Shown one piece after another: positions 30,326 to 39,217 of a stretch of 64,000 bases of DNA. Within the stretch, counting starts at the first letter, position 1. Each line of letters starts with the position of its first letter. The DNA comes from Roseobacter sp. (GTDB taxonomy: Bacteria > Pseudomonadota > Alphaproteobacteria > Rhodobacterales > Rhodobacteraceae), in assembly GCA_024636495.1 (NCBI GenBank), contig JAGXGZ010000050.1, forward strand, positions 112,276 through 176,275, read 5' to 3'. Under the pieces are notes generated by a model. It did no database searches. It was not told the DNA's origin and worked only from the letters and a program-made list of their open reading frames with translations. Both the position numbers and the translations under genes were made by a program.

Positions 30326-31015
30326 ATGCGCCACATTTTCGCCCGGTTCGGCCTAGCTGCTGCCTGTATCGCGTTTCTTGCCACTGCCGGACACACGAAA
30401 GAGCCTTTGCGAATTCTGGTGTTGGGTGATTCCTTTATGACCACCCATGCAATCAGCAATCAAGCCGTTCCAGATCAGCTGCAAAAACGCATTGGCGGTC
30501 AGGTTCAAAGTCGCGCATTTACCGGTGCACGGTTTCGCTACAACCTCCCGCTTAGCGGGGCCTTGGGCATGAACATATCAAAGCAGTATCGCGACGGCCC
30601 TTGGGATTGGGTGGTGATCAACGGTGGTGGGAATGATCTATGGCTGGGCTGTGGTTGCATGCGCTGCAAGCGCCGCTTGAACAAGCTGATCAGCCCCGAT
30701 GGAACGCGTGGAGAGATCCCTTCGCTTGTTGCCAAAGCCCGCAGGGCGGGTGCGAAAGTGGCTTTTGTCGGGTACCTGCGCAGCCCCGGAATGTGGTCCC
30801 CGATTGAACATTGCAAAGCCGAAGGTGACGCGCTTGAGGGGCGGATCGCTGTGATGGCACAGCGCGACAACGGCGTTACGTTTGTATCTTTAGCGGATAT
30901 GGTGCCTAGCGGCGACAGATCGTTTCACGCAGCAGATATGATTCATCCATCAATCAAGGGCAGTGCCGCCGCAGCCGCGCGAATTGCCAAAGTCGTCCAA
31001 GGTGGCAACAGCTAA
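30326..31015 (+). CDS. Exported SGNH/GDSL hydrolase
   Basis: A 229-residue SGNH-hydrolase with a Sec signal peptide (1-23). The catalytic blocks are GDSF (Ser36), the GGGND block (Asn103) and DMIHP (Asp204, His207). It is probably a periplasmic esterase or deacetylase; the substrate is unknown. A CGCMRCKRR cluster (Cys109, 111, 114) right after block III is unusual for the family and could bind metal or form disulfides. The stop shares CTAA with the stop of the convergent DedA gene (31012-31015). Confidence 0.82.
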   Translation: MRHIFARFGLAAACIAFLATAGHTKEPLRILVLGDSFMTTHAISNQAVPDQLQKRIGGQVQSRAFTGARFRYNLPLSGALGMNISKQYRDGPWDWVVINGGGNDLWLGCGCMRCKRRLNKLISPDGTRGEIPSLVAKARRAGAKVAFVGYLRSPGMWSPIEHCKAEGDALEGRIAVMAQRDNGVTFVSLADMVPSGDRSFHAADMIHPSIKGSAAAAARIAKVVQGGNS

Positions 31016-31581
31016 CGCGGCTGCCTGCGCCTCCGCATGTGCAGGATCGACAGGATCAGCCCTCCGGCAAAAACAGCGCCCGCGACGGCGAGGATAAGCT
31101 CGGTCCTGTGCATATGGCCGAACAAACGCGCGATCAGCGTGCCCAACAAATGCCCGGCGCTGGTATAAACAAGCGCCCAAAGTGCAGACGACACCGCCGT
31201 CAGCCCCAGATAGGCCATCGTCGAGATAGAGGACTGCGCCAAAGCCAAAGGCCCCAAGATGCGCATGCCCGGGATAAATCTGAAAACCGCTGCGAATTTC
31301 AGCGGCCCACGGCCGACCATGGCCAAAACCTTTTCAATACCGCGCGTTTTGCGCAGGCGCGTGACCAGCGTTGCATCGCGAAACCGTCTGCCGATCCAGA
31401 AAAAGAACACATCGGCGCACCAAGCCCCCAAGGCGACAGCTATAACCGCTTGGGGGAAGACAAGAAGGTGACTGTGCGCCAGAACGCCAGCAGTCACTGG
31501 GATTGATTCGCCCTCTAAAAAGCAGCCGAGAAAAACTGCCCACAGCCCGTATTGCGCGACAAGTTGATCGATACTTTCCAA
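31012..31581 (-). CDS. DedA-family membrane protein
   Basis: A 189-residue integral membrane protein of the DedA/VTT family. The FRFIPGMRILGPLALAQSSIS segment holds the conserved Arg and the re-entrant loop (family consensus F.R..P..R). The N-terminal EGESIPV is the other hallmark. DedA proteins are proton-coupled membrane proteins; some act as undecaprenyl-phosphate or lipid flippases. Short hydrophobic C-terminus rich in Arg (HMRRRRQPR). Function of this member not fixed. Confidence 0.88.
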   Translation of the reverse strand: MESIDQLVAQYGLWAVFLGCFLEGESIPVTAGVLAHSHLLVFPQAVIAVALGAWCADVFFFWIGRRFRDATLVTRLRKTRGIEKVLAMVGRGPLKFAAVFRFIPGMRILGPLALAQSSISTMAYLGLTAVSSALWALVYTSAGHLLGTLIARLFGHMHRTELILAVAGAVFAGGLILSILHMRRRRQPR

Positions 31582-31612
31582 CGAGGCTGCCTTTGTTGGC
31601 TATGCGACAGGC

Positions 31613-32431
31613 TTAATCACCAAGCTTTGCATGAACCTCTTCCAGGTCAATCTCTCCGATCGGCATCTTGTTGGCCGGATTGTCGAAGTCATATTTGAAC
31701 AGTTCGAAATCACGCTTGTAGATCTCGCGCACCAAGTGCATCGACAGATCGTCAAAATAATCCTCGACCGGATGCGCGCGCTTGGGGCCATGCCCTTCGG
31801 ATTCGTTGAAACGTGGGATATCGGCCAGCTTCACCTCGTGTGGTGTCTTGATCGCATCCAACACGTCTTGCATGCCGTCATTGAAACTTTCTGTCCAAAC
31901 GATCTTGTCATAAGTCCCGCCATTCACAATGAACGTGCTGACATGTCCCGCTTGCCCCGACCAGTGAATGTCAGGGTCCATCGGCCTGCGCCAACGGATG
32001 GTATCCCGCGCAAACAGCAAGAAGCGGCGAAAACTGGCGATCTGGTCGAATTCCTGCTTGCCGTCGGCACCCCCGACTTCGATGCCATATTTTTGAATCA
32101 AAAGCGGGACAAGGTTGCCACGATAGCGTTTGCCGTTGCGTTGGATGCCGCAAATCTTGTCAAAAAATGAACTCAGGACCCGCGTATATGGATTACGCAC
32201 GCAGGTGAACGAATAGGATTCGTGATTTTGTACATTTTTTGCAATCGGCGCTTGCGATTCCTCAAGCGCCCATTTGTGCATGCGCGCCTTGGCGTCGTGG
32301 ATGTCGCCATCGAAAAATTCACCATGATCAGAATAAAACATGATCTGACCAATGGTCGAACATGCGCATTTGGGCACCACGCGGTACACAACGCTTTCAC
32401 TTTCCGTCATCCAAGTGCCTGGAAAACCCAT
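31613..32431 (-). CDS. Sulfotransferase family protein
   Basis: A 272-residue PAPS-dependent sulfotransferase. The 5'-phosphosulfate loop is VPKCACST at residues 19-26 and the 3'-phosphate site is TCVRNPYTRVLSSF at 76-89, both in the pattern of carbohydrate sulfotransferases (Sulfotransfer_2-like). No signal peptide, so it probably acts in the cytoplasm on a glycan intermediate. AGGAGG lies 11 bases before the ATG 32431. It is divergent from a Core-2/I-branching glycosyltransferase, suggesting that both work on one glycan. Confidence 0.85.
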   Translation of the reverse strand: MGFPGTWMTESESVVYRVVPKCACSTIGQIMFYSDHGEFFDGDIHDAKARMHKWALEESQAPIAKNVQNHESYSFTCVRNPYTRVLSSFFDKICGIQRNGKRYRGNLVPLLIQKYGIEVGGADGKQEFDQIASFRRFLLFARDTIRWRRPMDPDIHWSGQAGHVSTFIVNGGTYDKIVWTESFNDGMQDVLDAIKTPHEVKLADIPRFNESEGHGPKRAHPVEDYFDDLSMHLVREIYKRDFELFKYDFDNPANKMPIGEIDLEEVHAKLGD

Positions 32432-32590
32432 TTTCTGCCCGGCCTCCTAATCTTTTTGTCATTTATGTCGATTTTTGTGGCAACAGAATGGCCTTACATT
32501 AAAAAAAGCAAACTTTCGCGGTTTATTCAATCGCTCATCGTCTTTATCTAACCTCTATAGCTCATACAAAAAAGGGCAGCTTCGTCACGG

Positions 32591-34168
32591 ATGGCAAAAA
32601 TCGCCTACATCCTGCTTTGTCATAAGGACCCGACTGCCATCATCAAGCAGGCGGAACGATTGACGTCCGCAGGTGACTATATGTCGATCCACTTTGATGC
32701 GTCGGCAAGCGAAGCGGCATTCGCCCAGATCACCAAAGCCCTATCGGGAAACCCAAGCGTGACCTTTGCCCGCAAGCGTATCCGCTGCGGTTGGGGCGAA
32801 TGGTCCTTGGTACAAGCGACGCTGAATGCCGTTGAAAGTGCCGTTGAAGCGTTCCCACGTGCCACGCATTTCTACATGCTGTCCGGCGATTGCATGGCAA
32901 TCAAGTCAGCCGAATACACGCACAACTACCTTGACGAAAACGATGTCGATTTCATCGAAAGCTTTGACTATTTCGAAAGCGACTGGATCAAGACAGGCTG
33001 GACGAAAGAGCGGCTGATCTATCGTCATTGGTTTAATGAACGAACCCAGAAAAGGCGTTTCTACTGGATGTTCCAGCTTCAGAAGCGGCTTGGCCTTACC
33101 CGCGAGATTCCCTCGGACCTGCAAATCCAGATTGGCAGCCAGTGGTGGTGCCTGCGACGTCAAACGATTGAAACGGTTTTAGAATTCACCAAACGGCGCA
33201 GGGATGTGATGCGCTTTTTCCGCACCACCTGGATCCCTGACGAGACCTTTTTTCAAACTATCGTCCGCCATGTGATCCCTGAAAACGAAATCCGCGCCCG
33301 CACGCTGACATTTTTGATGTTCACCGACTATGGCATGCCGCTGACATTCTACAATGATCACTATGATCTTCTGTTGGCCCAAGACTATCTGTTTGCACGC
33401 AAGATCAGCAGCGAGGCAATGGATCTAAAGCGGCGGCTCGGCCTTTTATACACCGCCCAAGGCATCGATTTCCAGATCAGCAACGAAGGGCAGAGTCTGT
33501 TCAACTTCCTCAGCGGAAGGGGCCGTATCGGGCGCCGCTTTGCGACCCGTTTTTGGGAAACCGAAAGCACGCTGGGGCGTGAACGGGAATTGCTGATCGT
33601 CATCTGCAAGAAATGGCACGTCGCAAAAAGGGTACTGGAACGGATCAGGCAAACCACGAACCTGCCCTCGATCGAGTATCTTTTTAACGAAGAAAGCACC
33701 CCGCTGCCCGACCTTGGCGGCATTCAGAACACGCTTGGCAAACGCACACGTCACCGGCGCGCATTGATGCGGATGCTGTTTGACTATTACGAAACCGACC
33801 GTCTGATCGTCTGCATGGACCCGGGCAACATTGACCTTCTGAATGATTTTGCCTCGGACCGCTCTGTGACGCGCATTCTGGAAATCGAATGCCAGTTCTC
33901 TGACGAATATCTGGCAGGGCACGCCATGCGCGTCGGCCTTGCTGGCGAACGGACGTCGAACGAAACCCTTGACCGGATCCTGCCGACCATCCGCAACGAT
34001 ATGACCTTTGAATCCGACCGTATTCGCGACGCACAGTTCGAGCACTACGCCAGAATGCGCGAAAGCGCATCGCCCGAGGAAAATTCCGCTGTGCTTGCCG
34101 GCTTTCTTCAGATCCCGCGCGAAAAAGCGAAAGAGATCGCAGAGACGCATTACCTATTTTCAGACTAA
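32591..34168 (+). CDS. Core-2/I-branching (GT14-like) glycosyltransferase with DUF5928-like C-terminus
   Basis: A 525-residue protein. Residues about 4-250 resemble beta-1,6-N-acetylglucosaminyltransferases (AYILLCHKDP start, FYMLSGDCMAIKS and GSQWWCLRR core, IPDETFFQTI). The rest (about 290-525) has no signature I know beyond its resemblance to DUF5928, found fused to this domain in Rhodobacterales. The CQFSDEYLAGHAMRVGL and EHYARM segments are part of it. It probably adds a branch sugar to a surface or exported glycan. The divergent neighbour is a sulfotransferase. No clear ribosome site; AAAAGGGCAG lies upstream. Confidence 0.8.
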   Translation: MAKIAYILLCHKDPTAIIKQAERLTSAGDYMSIHFDASASEAAFAQITKALSGNPSVTFARKRIRCGWGEWSLVQATLNAVESAVEAFPRATHFYMLSGDCMAIKSAEYTHNYLDENDVDFIESFDYFESDWIKTGWTKERLIYRHWFNERTQKRRFYWMFQLQKRLGLTREIPSDLQIQIGSQWWCLRRQTIETVLEFTKRRRDVMRFFRTTWIPDETFFQTIVRHVIPENEIRARTLTFLMFTDYGMPLTFYNDHYDLLLAQDYLFARKISSEAMDLKRRLGLLYTAQGIDFQISNEGQSLFNFLSGRGRIGRRFATRFWETESTLGRERELLIVICKKWHVAKRVLERIRQTTNLPSIEYLFNEESTPLPDLGGIQNTLGKRTRHRRALMRMLFDYYETDRLIVCMDPGNIDLLNDFASDRSVTRILEIECQFSDEYLAGHAMRVGLAGERTSNETLDRILPTIRNDMTFESDRIRDAQFEHYARMRESASPEENSAVLAGFLQIPREKAKEIAETHYLFSD

Positions 34169-34177
34169 GGACGCCCC

Positions 34178-34558
34178 ATGCCCTATACGTATGACAACCA
34201 AAACATCTTTGCGAAAATTCTGCGCGGCGAGATCCCGAATAACACTGTATTCGAGTCTGAACATGCGCTGGCTTTCCGCGATATCGAACCACAAGCCCCG
34301 ACACATGTGCTGGTTATTCCCAAAGGCCCCTATGTCAGCTTTGATCACTTCGCAGCCGAAGCGACCGATGCTGAAATCATAGGATACATTCGCGCCATAT
34401 CAGAGGTCTGCAAAGCTGAAGGTGTCACTCTTGCAAACGGCGACGGCTTTCGGATGATATCAAACGCTGGCGCGCATGGTGTCCAGGAAGTACCGCATCT
34501 GCATGTACACATTCTAGGGGGTCGCCCCATGGGTCGCATGGTCGCCCGCAAAGATTGA
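34178..34558 (+). CDS. HIT-family nucleotide-binding protein
   Basis: A 126-residue HIT protein with the nucleotide-hydrolase motif HLHVHI: His107, His109 and His111. Family members hydrolyse or bind adenosine 5'-phosphoramidates (HinT-type). Starts 9 bases after the glycosyltransferase stop with AAGGA upstream, so it shares its message. General housekeeping role expected. Confidence 0.93.
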   Translation: MPYTYDNQNIFAKILRGEIPNNTVFESEHALAFRDIEPQAPTHVLVIPKGPYVSFDHFAAEATDAEIIGYIRAISEVCKAEGVTLANGDGFRMISNAGAHGVQEVPHLHVHILGGRPMGRMVARKD

Positions 34559-34566
34559 TCCCCCCG

Positions 34567-34588
34567 CTTCTCTGGCTCAAAAATATCC
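34567..34588 (+). repeat. Intergenic motif copy 1 (CTTCTCTGGCTC-NN-AAATATCC)
   Basis: CTTCTCTGGCTC plus AAATATCC with two intervening bases; the same motif with only those two bases different is at 46492-46513. Both copies lie just outside a gene. Followed here by a G-rich tract. Confidence 0.6.
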
Positions 34589-34603
34589 CGGGGGGGGCCC
34601 GCA

Positions 34604-34627
34604 GGGCGGGGGCTGGCCCCCTGCCCC
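34604..34627. repeat. GC-rich hairpin between HIT and DUF1523 genes
   Basis: GGGCGGGGGC pairs with GCCCCCTGCCCC almost completely (one bulge) between the convergent HIT and DUF1523 genes. Could terminate transcription in both directions; there is no T-run. Confidence 0.4.
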
Positions 34628-34642
34628 GGTCAAGACAATTGA

Positions 34643-35272
34643 CTAAGGTTTGCCTTTCCAACTGGAAATCCAGCGTGAAAACCGGCCCTGCTTTTCCGCA
34701 AAGTCATCTTCGATCCGTTCAAATGTCGGGTCAATACGGCGCGCCTTGAACCTGCGCCACCGCACCCAGATCGCATAGATGAATGCCAAAAACAGCGTCA
34801 AGATGATGATATTCAGTACCGGAATACCTTTTGACACATCTGGTCCCGCGACCGGGCGGATCGAAATTGCGTTCGGGAAAATCGACAGGAATTCATTGCG
34901 CCAGCCGTAATGCTTTAGCGCCACATATTGCGGTGTCTCGGATGTCGACTTCAGATCAGCGGCCTCGGCTTGCAAATTCGTCGTATCGAACTTGAAATAG
35001 GGCGGCCAGCCCCAGCCGGTATCTTCGTTGCGATACACCATCACATCACCTTTGGCGCGACGCGACTGGATGAAAAAAACATCGCGATTGCCCAAAGTGG
35101 TGTTGTTGCCCACATCCGCATTCGACCAAAAGATCGAATTTTCGCCAAAGTCGATACGCTTTTCATACGTCTCGGTAATGCGAACGATATCGGTCTGTGG
35201 CAAAGTATAATGAAAGAACGCCGCGACCACCGTCCAGACTGTGATCCAGAATACCCATTTGATGATACCCAT
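34643..35272 (-). CDS. DUF1523-family membrane protein
   Basis: A 209-residue protein with an N-terminal membrane anchor (5-22), a periplasmic region of about 120 residues rich in aromatic residues, and a second membrane helix at about 150-172, then a basic cytoplasmic tail. The layout and the GWGWPPYFKFDT segment fit DUF1523, a Rhodobacterales family without assigned role. The upstream 88-residue membrane protein lies 14 bases away and is likely co-transcribed. Confidence 0.75.
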   Translation of the reverse strand: MGIIKWVFWITVWTVVAAFFHYTLPQTDIVRITETYEKRIDFGENSIFWSNADVGNNTTLGNRDVFFIQSRRAKGDVMVYRNEDTGWGWPPYFKFDTTNLQAEAADLKSTSETPQYVALKHYGWRNEFLSIFPNAISIRPVAGPDVSKGIPVLNIIILTLFLAFIYAIWVRWRRFKARRIDPTFERIEDDFAEKQGRFSRWISSWKGKP

Positions 35273-35286
35273 AGCGTTGGCTTCCT

Positions 35287-35553
35287 TTAGTTAAAGTTGG
35301 TGAGATAGATGATCAGCACGACCAACCCCACAGGAATAATATAGACACCCAAGATCAATTTACGACGGATGGAGTTGTCGTATTTCTTAAGGCCTCGTTG
35401 CACGAAACTGTCCAAGTCCACAAGGCGTGGGCCATTGCGCCACTTCTGGCGCAGTTTGCCACGACGGATACGGCGCGAATAGATCGACAAACCCACGTAT
35501 ATCACGGTCAGGATGGATAAGCCGCCAACGACCAGTTGAAGTAGCGCAATCAT
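35287..35553 (-). CDS. Small membrane protein of unknown function
   Basis: An 88-residue protein with two hydrophobic helices (about 3-22 and 68-87) separated by a basic stretch (RRIRRGKLRQKWRNG). I do not recognise the family. ATG 35553 follows AAAGGA by nine bases; a TTG at 35571 is a weaker start. It precedes the DUF1523 gene by 14 bases and probably partners with it. Confidence 0.65.
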   Translation of the reverse strand: MIALLQLVVGGLSILTVIYVGLSIYSRRIRRGKLRQKWRNGPRLVDLDSFVQRGLKKYDNSIRRKLILGVYIIPVGLVVLIIYLTNFN

Positions 35554-35658
35554 AGCTGAACGTCCTTTCAAAATGGCGCGACCACCAGAACTTAAAACCG
35601 GCTTTTTTCGCCAATCTTCCCGGCTTTCCCTGCGGAATCGACGCGCCGCACAGGGGTG

Positions 35659-36744
35659 TCAGTCCTTGACGGGCCAGACAACCTTGATCTCAGCGCCAGT
35701 GTCGCGGTCTGGTATCTGCATTTCACCACCCAGCTGCTGCGCGGCAGCCATCAAGATGCGCATCCCAAGTCCGGAGCCCGCGCCATGCCCGTCAGGAAGG
35801 CCAGGGCCGTCATCGGTGCAGCTTAGGTGATAAAACCCGTCACTGCGCTGCCCCACCACAGTAAAGGTACCACGTTTGCGGTCGGAAAAAGCATACTTGG
35901 CAGCATTCGTCATCGCCTCGTTCACGATCATTCCGACCGAAGACGCTGCACGCGACGACAAGTTACACTGTTCGATCTGGACGTTCACCGTAACGCCATC
36001 GGGCATCTGCTCCTGCGTTGACCGGATGACTTTTGCCAGAAATGCTGCGATGTCTATCGAGGCACCTGAATCCGTCAAATACAACGCTTCGTGCAGGCGG
36101 CTGATCGTTGCAAGCCGCCCTTGTACTGCATCCAGCGCGGAACGGGCTTGGGGTGACTTTTCGTTGCGCACCTGCAAACGGATCAAGGCTTCGAGCGACT
36201 GGAGCGAGTTCTTTACGCGGTGATCGACTTCTTTTCGCAGGATTTCGGCATCGGCCAACGCCTTGCGCAATTCGATCTGCCGCATGACTTGATTGGCCAG
36301 AACTTGCAGAGCACGGCGTTGAAAATCGTTCAATTCTTTTGGTTTTTGGTCCAGCACACAAAGCGTACCAAGGGGCAGGTTATTGCCGTCTTCCAACAAG
36401 GCCCCTGCATAAAAGCGGATGGATTCTTCGCCTGTGACAAACGTATTGTCGCATGTGCGTGGATCGGCAGTGGTATCGGGTATCTCAAGATACGCGTCAC
36501 CCGCGATCGCGTGGGCGCAGATACTGTTCTCAAGACCTCCACCAGTCGCGTCGATCCCGACTTTGGCCTTGAACCACTGCCTGTTTTCATCGACCAGCGA
36601 AATCATCGCAATAGGGACATTGCAAATTTCAGCCGCCAGCTTTGTGATCTCGTCAAAGCCCTCTTCGGGTGCCGTATCCAGAATATTGTATCCACGAAGC
36701 AATGCGAGACGCACTTCTTCGTTTTCAATCAAGGCAGCTTTCAT
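35659..36744 (-). CDS. GAF-domain sensor histidine kinase (HWE/HisKA_2 type)
   Basis: A 361-residue soluble kinase. A GAF domain (about 20-155) is followed by the dimerisation/phosphoacceptor region with His175 (EVDHRVKNSLQSL), the HisKA_2 signature, and an HATPase domain with N-box Asn275/Asn280 and GSGLGMRI. No membrane segment. Such kinases often feed general-stress or light/redox responses. The GAF ligand is unknown. No response regulator is adjacent, so it is an orphan in this window. Confidence 0.9.
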   Translation of the reverse strand: MKAALIENEEVRLALLRGYNILDTAPEEGFDEITKLAAEICNVPIAMISLVDENRQWFKAKVGIDATGGGLENSICAHAIAGDAYLEIPDTTADPRTCDNTFVTGEESIRFYAGALLEDGNNLPLGTLCVLDQKPKELNDFQRRALQVLANQVMRQIELRKALADAEILRKEVDHRVKNSLQSLEALIRLQVRNEKSPQARSALDAVQGRLATISRLHEALYLTDSGASIDIAAFLAKVIRSTQEQMPDGVTVNVQIEQCNLSSRAASSVGMIVNEAMTNAAKYAFSDRKRGTFTVVGQRSDGFYHLSCTDDGPGLPDGHGAGSGLGMRILMAAAQQLGGEMQIPDRDTGAEIKVVWPVKD

Positions 36745-36988
36745 TCATTCCACTCAGCTTTAGTATTTAGAAAAACACTCGTTCATCAAACATCCTTTAA
36801 ACAGATGCAAAATATGCCAGATCATATGACACCACGCCATCGAATAGAGATATCGCAAAAAGCGTCAAGCCGTCCCATGCATATGCATCTTGATACGTTA
36901 CGCGACCATTCAAGGACAAGGCCAGCGGCCGATGACCCATCCGGCTTTTAATTAGGCAAAAACCGGATGGATCGGGACAAAAGGGTTG

Positions 36989-38212
36989 TTAACCCACAAC
37001 GTTAAAATCAGGACCGTAAGGATAGCCTGTGATGTTGTCATTGCCGTCATCGGTGATGACCAAAATATCATGCTCGCGGTAGCCCCCCGCTCCGGGCTTG
37101 TCTGCGCCCACAGTCAACATTGGCTCCATCGAGATCACCATGCCGGGTTCCAGCACAGTGTCGATATCCTCGCGCAGTTCCAACCCAGCCTCGCGACCAT
37201 AGTAATGCGACAGCACGCCGAACGAATGCCCGTAGCCAAAGGTACGGTATTGCAACAGGTCGCGTTCTTCAAAGAAGGCGTTGATCTTATGGGTGATCTC
37301 CGCACAGCTTGATCCCGGCTTGAGCAGGCTCATCCCGTATTCGTGGGCGGCGACGTTGGCCTCCCAAATCTTGAGGCTCGCGGCATCAACTTCGCCTGCA
37401 AACATCGTACGCTCCAGCGCGGTGTAATAGGCCGAGATCATCGGAAACGTGTTCAGCGACAGGATATCGCCGCGTTCCAACTGCCGCGCGGTGACGGGGT
37501 TATGCGCGCCATCCGTGTTCAGCCCGGATTGGAACCAAACCCAGGTGTCACGGTATTCGGCATCGGGAAAGCGTTTGGCGATCTCAAGTTCCATCGCATC
37601 ACGGCCCGCCATAGCGATGTCGATCTCGCGGGCACCAATTTTGACGGCGTCGCGAATGGCATAGCCGCCCACATCCGCGACTTGCGCGGCCTGCCGGATC
37701 AACGCGATCTCGGCCTCGGATTTGTGCATCCGCTGGCGCATTGTGGTCTCGAACAGGTCGATCATCACGGCAGGTTCAAGAAAATCCTCAAGCTTGTCGC
37801 GCTGCATCAAGGTCAGGTGGTCGCCCTCGTATCCGATCACGCCACCCTTGCCCGTAACAGACGCAACTGCGCGCCAGTAGTTGTCGCGCTGCCAGTCGGT
37901 GTAGGTGATATTATCGGCAAAGCTGCGCCGCCAAGGCTGGCCCGCGTCGATACCTGCTGAAATAGTGACGCATTCGGTTTCCGTTACGACCAGACCGTAG
38001 GGCCGGCCAAAAGCGCAGTACAGAAAACCCGAATAATAGGCGATGTTGTGCATCGAGGTGAAAACGGCGGCCGTTGCCCCGGCAGCGTCCATCCGCTCGC
38101 GCAGTTCTTCCAAACGCGCCTCGTATTCGGCTGCCTCAAATGGCAACGGGGATTTCTCACCGTTGTGGAAACGGTACATATCGGGACGTTTTGTCTTTGA
38201 CGAGGTGGCCAT
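36989..38212 (-). CDS. Creatinase (creatine amidinohydrolase)
   Basis: A 407-residue pita-bread-fold protein, matching the Pseudomonas creatinase pattern very closely: the CAFGRPYGLVVTE, GQPWRRS and YTDWQRDNYW segments and the catalytic-site TDGAHNPVT, whose His237 corresponds to the catalytic His of that enzyme; FGYGHSFG, SHYYGREAGLELREDIDT and YREHDIL follow. It hydrolyses creatine to sarcosine and urea. The AAAGGAGGG site six bases before ATG 38212 fixes the start. No sarcosine oxidase, creatininase or urease genes are adjacent. Confidence 0.9.
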   Translation of the reverse strand: MATSSKTKRPDMYRFHNGEKSPLPFEAAEYEARLEELRERMDAAGATAAVFTSMHNIAYYSGFLYCAFGRPYGLVVTETECVTISAGIDAGQPWRRSFADNITYTDWQRDNYWRAVASVTGKGGVIGYEGDHLTLMQRDKLEDFLEPAVMIDLFETTMRQRMHKSEAEIALIRQAAQVADVGGYAIRDAVKIGAREIDIAMAGRDAMELEIAKRFPDAEYRDTWVWFQSGLNTDGAHNPVTARQLERGDILSLNTFPMISAYYTALERTMFAGEVDAASLKIWEANVAAHEYGMSLLKPGSSCAEITHKINAFFEERDLLQYRTFGYGHSFGVLSHYYGREAGLELREDIDTVLEPGMVISMEPMLTVGADKPGAGGYREHDILVITDDGNDNITGYPYGPDFNVVG

Positions 38213-38331
38213 ATCAGACCCTCCTTTACAGAAAGGTCCCGGCGTTCAGGACGCAAAAGCCCACGATCAGGACGACGCCATCGTCCAAGGCCAACACCGT
38301 TTTCACCTATTTCCAGTAGCCGATCAAGGGG

Positions 38332-39123
38332 TCACTTGATCCCTAGCAGCGCCTTCATCATATCGCTTTCAGGGTCTTCAAGCAGATCAATGATATCAAA
38401 GTGATGGCGCCCTTCGACCGCTGTCAGTTTCGCCCCCCAAACCCGAGAAAACTGTTCAGCTTGTTCGATAAAAGCAGGGCGTTCGTCGGCGCCGACCCAG
38501 ATTGTAACGTTTACACCGTGGGGCGGCGTCATATTGACGGGACTTTCGGCGGTGGCCTCTGCCTCGCTCAGCTGCAAAATCTCGTTCATCGTTGTTTGCA
38601 AAAGCGGCGTAAGGTCTGCGACGGGCGATATCGAGACGATATTTGAGATGCGTTCACGCGCATCACCCGGCAACAACAGCGGATCCATCATGCGGGCGAC
38701 CAGTTGACCTCCAGCAGAATGGCCTACCAAGGAAATCGGGCCTTGGGTGCGTTTGACAACCTCGATCACGCCCTTGGCGACCTGCGCAGTGATGCGGCTG
38801 ATACGCACGTCAGGGCAAAGATCATAGCCGATCATTGCGACGGCATAGCCACGCGACAGCGCGCCCGCAGCCAGATGCGACCAATCGGTCGGGGCAAACG
38901 CCTTCCAATACCCCCCGTGTACAAAGATAACTGTGCCGCGCGACACACCTTCGGGCTCGAAGAAATCATAGACTTCGCGATCAGACGCGCCATAGGAAAT
39001 ACCCTTTTGCGACCGGAACCCTAACTTTTTCCGGAAAGCAGCAGCAGCCTCTTGCCAGCGGGGCGGAAAATCTTCGGCACCGTCGATATAGGCGGCATTG
39101 GCATAGGCGTCATCTAATTGCAT
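38332..39123 (-). CDS. Alpha/beta hydrolase (kynurenine formamidase-like)
   Basis: A 263-residue hydrolase. The oxyanion-hole motif HGGYW at 69-73 and the nucleophile elbow GHSAGG with Ser136 are present; the terminal catalytic His is likely in GRHHFDII. This pattern (HGGYW plus late His) is that of the BNA7/arylformamidase-like esterases, but other amidase or esterase roles are possible. The ATG 39123 follows AGGGAGA by five bases. Lies between creatinase and the divergent gabD. Confidence 0.82.
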   Translation of the reverse strand: MQLDDAYANAAYIDGAEDFPPRWQEAAAAFRKKLGFRSQKGISYGASDREVYDFFEPEGVSRGTVIFVHGGYWKAFAPTDWSHLAAGALSRGYAVAMIGYDLCPDVRISRITAQVAKGVIEVVKRTQGPISLVGHSAGGQLVARMMDPLLLPGDARERISNIVSISPVADLTPLLQTTMNEILQLSEAEATAESPVNMTPPHGVNVTIWVGADERPAFIEQAEQFSRVWGAKLTAVEGRHHFDIIDLLEDPESDMMKALLGIK

Positions 39124-39217
39124 TTGGGTCTCCCTTGGGGTTCCTATAACAAACTGGAACTAGACAATCATAGCGAATGTTGCTTTGGGTGCCACAAACA
39201 AAAGCGGAGAGATCAAA

